Source of the DNA: a virus
DNA length: 28,403 nucleotides
Virus record (IMG/VR): IMGVR_UViG_3300031227_000302
Span: 1-28,403 of that record
Direction: 5' to 3' (one strand)
The notes under the pieces are model-generated. The model was not told where the DNA came from, ran no database searches, and saw nothing but the letters and a program-made list of their open reading frames with translations. Made by a program: the position numbers and the translations under genes. Positions within the stretch are counted from its first letter, which is position 1, and each line of letters opens with the position of its first letter. Shown piece by piece: positions 6,641 to 15,300 of the stretch.

Positions 6641-9412
6641 ATGCCCGCAGCCATTACCCGCCCGAGCTTTGCCGCCGGCGAAGTATCACCGGCCTTCTAC
6701 GGCAGAGTTGACGTTGCCAAGTATGCGTCGGGTCTCCGGTCCTGCCGAAACATGGTTGTTCAACCGCAGGGGGGCGTATCCCGTCGCAGAGGCACCTATT
6801 ATCTCGGGGCGGTCCAGGGCCCGGGAAGGTTGATTCGCTTTCGGTTCTCGGCCAGCATCGAGTATATGCTGGTCTTCACTGACTACCGTATGGAGATTAT
6901 CACAACCGAAGGTGCATTCGTCGGCAACTATGTCGATTTGGTCAATGCCGATCGCTGGACATGGGCTTCCACCACTTATGGCGGCAATCCCGCTTACTAC
7001 CTGACCACACAAGGCGGCACGGATCCGGAGTTGACCGAGCCGACCACTGTTAAGTATGCCAGCACCTCGATCACGAAGATATTCGGCGACTATGACACGC
7101 TCGGCTTCGACACGATCTATGTCATGGAATCCGAGGTCGGCAGTGTCGATCCGGACACGCTGAGCATCGGGGCAATTACAGGTTACTGGGCATCTCCGGC
7201 AACCTTGCAGGTTACTACACCGTATGCCGTAGCTGACCTTCCGTTGCTCAAGTACTGCCAGAGTGCGGACACGATGTTCCTGACGCATCCGGACTATCCA
7301 CCGTACAAGCTCGAACGTTATTCCCCTTACACCTGGCTCTTCACGCAGTTGACGTTTGTGTCTCCTGCTGCACCGCCCGTCGGGCTCACGGCGACACTGC
7401 AGGGCACAGCCGGTGCGACTACAAGGACAATGGCCTATGCGGTCACTTCGGTCAATGCCGAAGGTGATGAGAGCCTGCTCGGCGAACAGGTCAACTGCGT
7501 TGTCAACCAACCGTGGGACTCGGGCGAGTGGGTTGACCTGGCCTGGAACGCGGTAACGGCTGCCGAAGAGTATCGCGTATACAAGAACTCCCGCGGTGTC
7601 TGGGGGCAGATCGCCGCCATTGTTTCGGGGCTTAGCAACGCACCTGCAAACGGTGGGACGCCGGTCAGCGGTGGCGACTACAGCACGTATGTGAAGGCCA
7701 AAGCTTTCGATGCGGATATCGACTCGCAGTGGATCGCAAGTCAGTCAGGTGTCGGAGCGAGCGGTGTAGCCTATATCGGTCTGGATTACGGCGCCGGCGT
7801 CACTGAAACGGTCACAGGCTTCCGCATCCGGCAGCATCGTTATTACGGGACCGGCAGCGTCAAACTGGAGCATAGTCCCGACGGAACGACATGGACAACT
7901 CTGGAAACGTTTTCCCTCCTGGCTACGGACGACTGGCAGGAATTCACGATCACGGTGGCTTCGGCCGTAAGGCGGTATTGGCGGCTGCTGTGCAACGCTA
8001 CGCCGGACTTCAGTTGTTGGCAGGTTGCGGAACTGCGGTTCTGTGTGTCCGGGACATCGACTGCGTTCGAAGATGACAACATCAGCCCGAATACGTCCGT
8101 GGGGCCACCGCAACAGGTCGAACTGTTCGAAGCCGCCTCCGATTACCCGGGCACGTGCAGCATCCACCAGCAACGTCTCTGGCTGGCGCGTACCGACAAT
8201 CAGCCGGCGACTGTTTGGGCCAGTCGTACCGGGAGCTTCCAGAACTTCGGGTTGTCCCTGCCGTTGCGTGCCGACGACAGCATTGAGGCAACCATTGCGG
8301 CGCTCCAGGTCGATGAGATTCGGGCCATAGTTCCCTTGCGCGAGCTGATCGTGTTCACGGCCGGTTCGGTCTGGAGCGTGACGGCGGGCGGGGAGCTGGC
8401 CGCATTGACGCCGACTTCAATCAGCATGATTCCACAGACCTACGTCGGCGCGAATCACATGCCGCCGCTGACCATCGGGAATTCTGTTCTGTACGTGGTC
8501 CGTAATGCCGATGAGGTGCGGGATCTTCATTACGATATTGCTGCCGACGCTCAGACGGGCGCGAACATGAGCATCCTCGCCGGACATCTGTTCACATCCG
8601 ACCTGACCGGCTGGACGCACACGGCCACACCGGATGGCATTGTCTGGTGCGTTCGAGACGATGGTGTGCTCCTGGGCTTCACATTCCTCGCCGAGCATGA
8701 CGTGTACGCATGGCATCGGCACGATCTGGGCGCCGGCACCTCGGGCGCAACCGGGGCGGCTATGACTGCGTCGGTCGAAGCGGTCGGCTCGATGGACCCT
8801 AACGGGCATCGGGAGGATTACTTCCTGGCCAAGCGCACGCTCCCGGATGCGAGCACGGTTTATTATGTTGAGTTCGTGTCATGGGTCTGGGCCTATCAGG
8901 ATTCGGTATTCCTGGATTCGTTCGTGCTGGCCGCGAACGCTGTCGGTGGACAGACGCTCGCCGGCCTCGATCACCTCGAAGGCATGGTCGTAACGGCGGT
9001 GCTGACCAGTGACGGCAGCGTCGAAACGCATACGGTCACAGGCGGGGAAATCACCATCACCGGAACGCATGGTGGCGCCTATGTCCATGTCGGCTTGCCG
9101 TTCACGTCTTATGTGGAAACGCTCGACCTGGAACTTGACCCGACCGTTCAGGGCAAGCGCAAGAAGATCCACGCGGTTAACCTGAAGCTCAAAGAGACCC
9201 GTGCCGTGGAACTCGGGCAGGCAGTCGATGCGATGTCGAGCATTTACCTTGGCACCGGTGAAGTCGGCGCGGTCGGCAGTTACAAGGACGGTGACCAAAG
9301 GTTGCCGGTGCCGCCTGCTTGGAATACACACGGCCGCCTCTGCATCGGTACGACTACGCCGCATGCGCTGACCATTCTGGCTATTACTCCGGAGGTGAGT
9401 GTTGGGAAGTAA
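6641..9412 (+). CDS. Tail tubular protein B homologue (T7 gp12-like) with FN3-like and discoidin domains
   Basis: This 923-residue nozzle-type protein opens ITRPSFAAGEVSPAFYGRVD, then NMVVQPQGGVSRRRGTYYLG, hallmarks of podoviral tail tubular B or stabilisation proteins. The family core resumes in IHQQRLWLARTDNQPATVWA, IVPLRELIVFTAGSVWSV and ALTPTSISMIPQ (about residues 505-605). Two domains are inserted: an FN3-like unit at about 243-325 (TMAYAVTSVNAEGDES, WNAVTAAEEYRVYKNSRG) and an F5/8 type C (discoidin)-like unit at about 347-470 (AFDADIDSQWIAS, VTGFRIRQHRYYGTGSVKLE, RRYWRLLCNA). Discoidin domains bind glycans or lipids, so the tail tube itself may contribute to surface attachment. GAGGTGG before the ATG is the ribosome-binding site; the end overlaps the next gene by 14 nt. 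Confidence 0.9.
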   Translation: MPAAITRPSFAAGEVSPAFYGRVDVAKYASGLRSCRNMVVQPQGGVSRRRGTYYLGAVQGPGRLIRFRFSASIEYMLVFTDYRMEIITTEGAFVGNYVDLVNADRWTWASTTYGGNPAYYLTTQGGTDPELTEPTTVKYASTSITKIFGDYDTLGFDTIYVMESEVGSVDPDTLSIGAITGYWASPATLQVTTPYAVADLPLLKYCQSADTMFLTHPDYPPYKLERYSPYTWLFTQLTFVSPAAPPVGLTATLQGTAGATTRTMAYAVTSVNAEGDESLLGEQVNCVVNQPWDSGEWVDLAWNAVTAAEEYRVYKNSRGVWGQIAAIVSGLSNAPANGGTPVSGGDYSTYVKAKAFDADIDSQWIASQSGVGASGVAYIGLDYGAGVTETVTGFRIRQHRYYGTGSVKLEHSPDGTTWTTLETFSLLATDDWQEFTITVASAVRRYWRLLCNATPDFSCWQVAELRFCVSGTSTAFEDDNISPNTSVGPPQQVELFEAASDYPGTCSIHQQRLWLARTDNQPATVWASRTGSFQNFGLSLPLRADDSIEATIAALQVDEIRAIVPLRELIVFTAGSVWSVTAGGELAALTPTSISMIPQTYVGANHMPPLTIGNSVLYVVRNADEVRDLHYDIAADAQTGANMSILAGHLFTSDLTGWTHTATPDGIVWCVRDDGVLLGFTFLAEHDVYAWHRHDLGAGTSGATGAAMTASVEAVGSMDPNGHREDYFLAKRTLPDASTVYYVEFVSWVWAYQDSVFLDSFVLAANAVGGQTLAGLDHLEGMVVTAVLTSDGSVETHTVTGGEITITGTHGGAYVHVGLPFTSYVETLDLELDPTVQGKRKKIHAVNLKLKETRAVELGQAVDAMSSIYLGTGEVGAVGSYKDGDQRLPVPPAWNTHGRLCIGTTTPHALTILAITPEVSVGK
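9391..9395 (+). promoter_or_regulatory. GGAGG inside the previous gene; start of the gp13-like gene ambiguous
   Basis: GGAGG is 3 nt from GTG 9399 and 6 nt from TTG 9402. Spacing favours TTG, codon strength favours GTG; the two proteins differ by one residue. Confidence 0.5.
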
Positions 9413-9890
9413 CGCACACGTTGTTCTGGTTCCTGTGATGCGTAATGACATTCGGCGTGTTGCTTCACGCTTGCGCGATGCCGACCGGAATGAACTGGTT
9501 GCGGCAAGCGGCTTGGCGCCGGTCCTGGCACTGGCGCGGAGCGTGCGGCTTCGCGGCGAAGCATGGACGATCATGGTGGACGGCCGTGCTGAAGGTGCGT
9601 GCGGTGTTGCCAGGGCAGGCTCACAGTTGGCCTCTGTCGGTGTGCCCTGGTTCGTGGCAACCGACGTGTTGATTCGCAAGTGCCGGCGCCAGTTGCTGCG
9701 GAAACCGCGATTGATCCTGAAAAGCTGGCTGCGCGAGTACAATGAGCTGGTCAATTACGTCGATGTGCGGCACACAGCCGCCGTGCACTGGCTTGAGCAT
9801 ATCGGGGCGACCCTCGATGAGCCGGAGCCCTACGGACCGTTCAAGATGCCGTTCCGGCGTTTTGTATTCGACGGAGACAGTCATGTGTGA
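9399..9890 (+). CDS. T7 gp13-like internal protein with GNAT-like fold
   Basis: This protein of about 163 residues sits between the tubular B and gp14-like genes, the place of gp13 in T7-like phages. Its pattern VVLVPVMRNDIRRVASRLRD, then LARSVRLRGEAWTIMVDG, then VGVPWFVATDVLI and LREYNELVNYVDVR with HWLEHIGATLDEP is typical of the gp13-related family that adopts a GNAT acetyltransferase-like fold. The HWLEHIGA segment resembles the last helix and strand of such folds. Whether it still binds acetyl-CoA is unclear; the signature R/QxxGxG/A loop is not obvious. T7 gp13 is needed for internal virion protein assembly. Start is GTG 9399 or TTG 9402; the stop overlaps the next ATG by 8 nt. Confidence 0.75.
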   Translation: MLGSNAHVVLVPVMRNDIRRVASRLRDADRNELVAASGLAPVLALARSVRLRGEAWTIMVDGRAEGACGVARAGSQLASVGVPWFVATDVLIRKCRRQLLRKPRLILKSWLREYNELVNYVDVRHTAAVHWLEHIGATLDEPEPYGPFKMPFRRFVFDGDSHV

Positions 9891-10599
9891 ACCGATTACG
9901 ATGACGGCGATTACCACTGCGATTGCGAGTGCAGCCTCGGCAACGGCCGGTGCTGTCGGCACAGTCGTCGGGACTGGCGCTGTCGGCGCTGGCATGGGGC
10001 TTAACGCTGTCGGAATGACGACGCTCGGGGGTGCGCTTACGGCCGGTGGCGGTGCAATTGGCGGGATAGGCGGCGGCACGGCCGTGGCAGGTGGCGCGGC
10101 CAGTGCGTTCTCGTTGGGCGGATTGTTCGGCGAACTCGGGACATTGGGATCATTGGCCGGTGGCGTAGGCGGTGCGGTGCAGGCGAAGCAGGCGGCTGAC
10201 TTTCAAGCTGACATGGCCGGGAACAACGCGTTGATCGCAGAGTACCAGGCGGCAAACGCCGCGCACCGCGGCGAGATTGAACGAAACCTGATCCGGCGTC
10301 AGTTGGCGCAGGCCATAGGCGCAGGGCGCACAACCTACGCTGCGGGCAATGTGCAGCTCGGCAGCGGCTCACCTGCCGCGTGGGAATCGAACTCCGCGGG
10401 GCTCGCAGCCGAAGATATCGCGATGAGCGAGTACAACCAGGCCGTGGAACAGTGGGGCTATGGCGTCCAGGGCTCGAATGCGCGCACAACGTCGAAGCTC
10501 TACAAACGTCAGGGGCGTAATGTGCTTGGCGCGGGGCTGGTCAATACCGGAAGCTCGCTGCTGGCCGGGTTCGGTGAACTGAAGATGGCGAAAGGGTAG
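9883..10599 (+). CDS. Internal virion protein, T7 gp14-like
   Basis: This 238-residue protein begins MCEPITMTAITTAIASAASA, followed by a long Gly/Ala-rich hydrophobic stretch (to about residue 95) suited to membrane insertion. The second half is charged and helical, including NNALIAEYQAANAAHRGEIE and a GRTTYAAGNVQLGSGSP segment that is conserved in gp14-type proteins. T7 gp14 leaves the head at infection and forms the outer-membrane pore of the ejection conduit. ATG 9883 is chosen because the upstream frame extension overlaps the previous gene and does not look like protein of this family. GGAGA lies about 6 nt before it. Adjacent gp15- and gp16-position genes complete the set. Confidence 0.85.
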   Translation: MCEPITMTAITTAIASAASATAGAVGTVVGTGAVGAGMGLNAVGMTTLGGALTAGGGAIGGIGGGTAVAGGAASAFSLGGLFGELGTLGSLAGGVGGAVQAKQAADFQADMAGNNALIAEYQAANAAHRGEIERNLIRRQLAQAIGAGRTTYAAGNVQLGSGSPAAWESNSAGLAAEDIAMSEYNQAVEQWGYGVQGSNARTTSKLYKRQGRNVLGAGLVNTGSSLLAGFGELKMAKG

Positions 10600-10606
10600 G
10601 ACAGCG

Positions 10607-12325
10607 ATGCCGACAGTACCGACCTATCAGCGGCAGATCGGCCCGGCGGCGGTTCCCGGTGTGACGCAGAACATACAGATGCCCGCAAACCCGCTTCCCG
10701 GTGCGCTCGCGCAGGCAGGCGCCACGGCAACTGGTGTCGGCACTGCGCTGATGCGTCAGGTTCGCGTTAAACAGGCCGAAGATGATACCTATGCTGCGCA
10801 GACGGCGTATGCCGGTGCACAGGAAGCGTTGACGCGCTGGCAGGCCGGCGAGCTGCCGAAGCTGCGCGGCCTCGATGCGTCAACCCGGGCCGTTCAGGCG
10901 GCAGAGGGCACGCTTGCGGCGACGTATGACGGCGCTGTGCGAAGCCTGTCTCCGGATGCAAAGAAGCGGTTCGACGTGCATTGGGGCGGACTGCGAACGC
11001 GCGTGATCGGCGCGGCGGCCGGGCACGCGGCACGCGAACATGACGCAGCAGCGGAAAACGCGTACAAGGCACTGCGCGTTACGGCAGTTGAAGCAGCAGC
11101 CGGCGCCGAAACGGAGGAGGAGATTCAGAGCGCGCTTGCGCCGTTCCTCGCGTCTATGGGCGACCGCTTGCGTGGGCAGGCTCCGGAAGTCGTGGAATCT
11201 GAAATGGACACGCTTCAGTCGGACATCGGCACGGCCCGGTTGAACCGTGTGCTTACCGACATGGCCGCCGATCAGGATGAGGCAACGGTCGCAAAGCGCC
11301 GGGTGCATGCTCTCGAAGTGCTCGGGGAATACGGCAGTGTGCTCGGCTCTGACGCGGTGGACGCGTGGACACAGCGCATCGAGGGGCGCGCATCGTCGAA
11401 GACGGCCGCCATCGAACAAGCGCGTAACGAGTATTGGGATGACCAGATCAACCGCGGCCTGCTGAAGATGCAGCAGATCGGGGACGGCATGAGCCCGCGA
11501 GAGCGCGAGTTCAATACCGACATGATCATCGGGCAACTTGAAGCGACTCCGGACATGCCGCCGGAATATCAGCTCAAGGTCCAGCGGATTCGTTCTCTGT
11601 GGCTCAAAGAAACTGAACAGATGGTAAGCGAAGAGGGCCGGCGCCGGCAGGATGCGCGCACACACCTGGGTGATACACGGCTGCTCGATCTACGGCTGCG
11701 CTTTGCTGCCGGCCATGAGACTTCCGACAGCTACCGGCGTAAGCTCACGGAGCTGGCTGAAGACGAAACGGTCGGCACGCTGGGGGTACGCGGAAAGGTC
11801 GCGGGAGAAATCGAGCAGATCGTCGGTGGCAAGGTGTCGGAACTCGACCGGGCAACCGCAACCGCGATGAACGGCCTCGCTGACATGAACTACTTCCTGA
11901 ATCGCCACCTGGAGCGGGGCTCCGGCAACAACATGATTGACCGCACTGAAGACGTGTGGCAAGCGCAGATCGATGCAGTCAGCAAGAATCTCGCGAAGGG
12001 CGGCAAGGAGGCGGAACAGGCCATTGCCGACATGGACGCATTGGTCGAGCAGCGGCGTGAGGCCGACGTGCTGTTCGTCGAGGCTGAGCGGTTCCGCCAA
12101 GACTGGCTGCGGAAGAACGCAAAGCGCACCGATGTGTCGCCGAAAGAGTTCGAGGCGGCGTTGCGCCTGCACCTGGCAAGTGATAAGGCCGCCGCGCTGA
12201 AGGTCCGGTCTGCGACGGCGATGAGAGGTGTAGCGGACGGCATGGGGTTGCCGTTCACCCGTACCGTTTTAGCGCTCCCCCGCGCGGTTTATCGTGCCGT
12301 AGAGCGAGTGAGGACGCAACAGTGA
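10607..12325 (+). CDS. Internal virion protein, T7 gp15-like
   Basis: This 572-residue protein is almost entirely helical and charged, with the opening VPTYQRQIGPAAVPGVTQ and then QAEDDTYAAQTAYAGAQEAL, typical of gp15-position proteins in podoviruses. It continues in alpha-helical repeats to the end. T7 gp15 (about 750 residues) forms the periplasmic channel with gp16; this one is shorter. AGGACA precedes the ATG. The end overlaps the next gene by 4 nt (GTGA), so the giant protein is probably made by coupled translation. No catalytic motif was found. Confidence 0.78.
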   Translation: MPTVPTYQRQIGPAAVPGVTQNIQMPANPLPGALAQAGATATGVGTALMRQVRVKQAEDDTYAAQTAYAGAQEALTRWQAGELPKLRGLDASTRAVQAAEGTLAATYDGAVRSLSPDAKKRFDVHWGGLRTRVIGAAAGHAAREHDAAAENAYKALRVTAVEAAAGAETEEEIQSALAPFLASMGDRLRGQAPEVVESEMDTLQSDIGTARLNRVLTDMAADQDEATVAKRRVHALEVLGEYGSVLGSDAVDAWTQRIEGRASSKTAAIEQARNEYWDDQINRGLLKMQQIGDGMSPREREFNTDMIIGQLEATPDMPPEYQLKVQRIRSLWLKETEQMVSEEGRRRQDARTHLGDTRLLDLRLRFAAGHETSDSYRRKLTELAEDETVGTLGVRGKVAGEIEQIVGGKVSELDRATATAMNGLADMNYFLNRHLERGSGNNMIDRTEDVWQAQIDAVSKNLAKGGKEAEQAIADMDALVEQRREADVLFVEAERFRQDWLRKNAKRTDVSPKEFEAALRLHLASDKAAALKVRSATAMRGVADGMGLPFTRTVLALPRAVYRAVERVRTQQ

Positions 12326-15300
12326 GCGTGTTCGATCAAGAGAGTGTTGCTTCGGGGTTGCTTGGGACCGGCAGCGGGTTTGTGAACCCGAATGTCCTGC
12401 CGCCGCCGGAAGGCTTCGACGCACTGGCCGTCCAGCCAGGAAGCGGGAGCCTGGCGTTTCCGTCCGGCACCATGCCGTCCGGCCCGATTGATCACGGCAA
12501 GGCGCTGAATCTGATCCTCGGTGATTTCTTCGGACCCGATCCCTATGGCGTGCTTGAAGACGAAGCCAACGCGTCCGACGATCCCGTGCAGTTCAAGCGT
12601 CACCGGGCGATGGAGCACTTCCTTGCCTCGCGGTTTGCCGAGCCTATTGAAGCGGTGCAGGGCGATTTCGACCTGTACCTGCGCGAGTGGTTCGGCCCGG
12701 ATCGCTCCGAAGCGGACGCCTATCGCAGCATGCTCTCGCTGACGGGGCATGAGGAAGACCCGTTTGTTCCGCGCGTGCCGAAGGAGCCGGAAGGCCCGTC
12801 GTTCGGCGCACGGTTGCCCGGCATACTCGCCGGTAACGTCCGCAAGGCCGGCGACGTCGTGCGCACGGTTGCCGGCGCTGTCGTCGGCGAGGACGCGACC
12901 CAGGAGATTCCCGCGCTTGCTGTGCAGACGGTCGCCGGTGCCGTCAAGGACATCTACAAGATGGGCGGCGGGTTGAGCCCGGAAGAGGTCGAGCGGCGCA
13001 ACGAATGGGACCGGCAGGGCAAGCCGGTCTCCTACCGCGGCCACAAGAACTTTCTTCGTGGCGCGATGGGCACGGTGGCAAGCGCGTTGATCAGTCAACC
13101 TCAGTACGCGCTGTACGCGCTCGGGTTCAACCAGGCGGCGGCACGGCTTACGGAACTGGCCGGAGAAGCAAACAGACAATTTGGGCCGTTGCCGGTGACC
13201 GCACGGGGGGTCCGCGAAAAGAGCGGGACATGGGAATACTACGTGAGCCAAGAGTTCTGGACCAGCACCATGCCACAGACGGGAACAAGTATGGCCGTGT
13301 TCCTGGGGGAACTGTGGGCGTTCGCCGGTATAGCCCAAGCGTTCGGAGTCGCATCGCCGATGCTTCAGTACACGATGGGCGCAGTGGCCAGCTCTACGCT
13401 TGAAAGCGCGTGGAACGCGGGCCAGACCATGACGGACATAACCGGGGGCGGTGGCGTGCGTCTGACAGACGCACAGGATGAAGCGCTGTGCGCGGTCGAG
13501 GCGCTGCCGGAAGACATGCAGGGGTTCATTCTGAACGCAGCCGGGATGAGTGCGGCTATCGGCTACCGTAAGGCGCTCAGTGCGACGCATGACGAACGGC
13601 TGGCGCGCGATGGGGCCGACAAAGTGTTCTGGACCACGCTGCCGATGAATATTGCGTTTGACCTTCTGAGCGCTGGCGCGGGCGTGGCGGGCGTGAGGGG
13701 TTGGAAGGCCGGGTTCCGCGCGTCGGGCGTGCTGAGTGCATCGGCTGCAGGCTACTTCCAGGCTGAACAGGAGCTTAAACAGGATACCATCCAGAACGAC
13801 GCGCTTCCGGCTGTGGTTGCCGGACGTGCTATTTCCCTCGGCTTATTGCCTACCGACACGGTGCGCGCGTTGCTTCCCGGGGGCGATCCGGAAGCGCGTG
13901 ACACGGCCGTCGCTACACTGCTGCTGGGCGGGAAAAGCGCGATAGTAGGCTCGGCGTTCGACGCGGCGAACGCCAAACATCTTGCCGACCTCGAATCGCA
14001 CCAAAAACGGTACATGGGCACACTGAAGCAGGCCGCCGACGCGGGCTCGGTAGTGGCGCGGGCTCAGTACGAAGCTCTGTCGCGGCCGGTGCCCGGCAAC
14101 GACAAGAGCACAGCCCGCAGTCTGGGCGTGTACTTCAATCGCCTGCGCGACATGGCCGCACGCCGGTTCGTCGGCATCACGGCGGACGTGGCCGCAGCGG
14201 ACACAGCGGACGATGTGGGCGCCATTGATCCGGACGGTGTAACGGCCGATGAAATCGCCGCGATGGCCGATGAGATCGAAACGCAAATGGAGGAGGATCG
14301 GCAGTGGTTCGACGAACACCCGGCGGTTGAGGAGGACGCGGCAGGCGTCGAGACGGCAGAACCGCCGGTTGTCGATGATGCTGCAGTCGCGCCGGTTTCC
14401 GCCGAACCGGATACCGCGGAATCGGCAGCCGATACCGCAGCTGAGCCCGGCCCTGTCGAGCAGGTGCGCAGCGTCCTTGCTGTCCTTGAGTCGCTGAACC
14501 CGGCGGCCCGGAAGATGCGCGTTATCTCGGAAGCCGAGATTCCTGCCGCCTACAAGGCCCGGCTCCAGGAGGGGCAGCACATCCGCGGTTATCTCGACAC
14601 GGCAACCGGCGAACAGGTGATTGTCGGGGACGCCATTCAGGGCGACGTGGTCCGGTACGTTGTGGGCAAGTGGGCGCACGAGCAGAGCCACGCAGGCCTC
14701 AGCGGACTCTTCGGCGCCGACACGGCCGGGCGCGATGCGTTCCTCGACTGGGTGCAGCGGTCCATTGACCCGGAAGCGTTGGCGGGGTTGATCGACAAGA
14801 CCGGTATGACTGCAGACGAGACTCGCGCGGATCCGCAAAAGGCAATGCGCGTATCGGCTGAAGAATACCTGGCGCGCCTGGCTGAGAAGGTAGCGACCGA
14901 CGGGCCGCAGGCGCTGAACGCGAAGCAGTCCGGCATATGGGGTGCCGTGAAAGGCGCGATCGGGAAGCTGCTGCGCACCCTCGCGCAGAAGGCCGGTGTG
15001 CCGCTGACGCTGACCGACGCGGACCTTGAGGAAATCGCGGTATCCATGCTACGCGCGGCCGGTGTCGAACGCACACCACAACTGGCAGAACCGCAGACGG
15101 GCGCGGAACCGCCGCCTATTCCGGCATCGGCGCCCGCCCAACATGCGGCATTCACCCCGTCTAACCAGCTTCAACTTGCCCGCGATGCGGTGCGCAAGCT
15201 CTATCTCACCCCGTCCGATCGACGTGAACTGAAGGACGCCGGTATCAACCTTTCTCCGCGCTACGTCACCGGCAACTCCGCACACGGCATGAATTGGGAT

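Noticed and set aside
9742-9882. Upstream extension of the gp14-like frame
   Set aside because: It overlaps the gp13-like gene, the extra residues look like out-of-frame translation, and GGAGA supports ATG 9883.
12289-13590. Long minus-strand ORF (433 residues) opposite the giant gene
   Set aside because: Antisense shadow of a GC-rich coding frame; no domain-like pattern and no ribosome-binding site. The same applies to 15049-16674 and 17437-18621.
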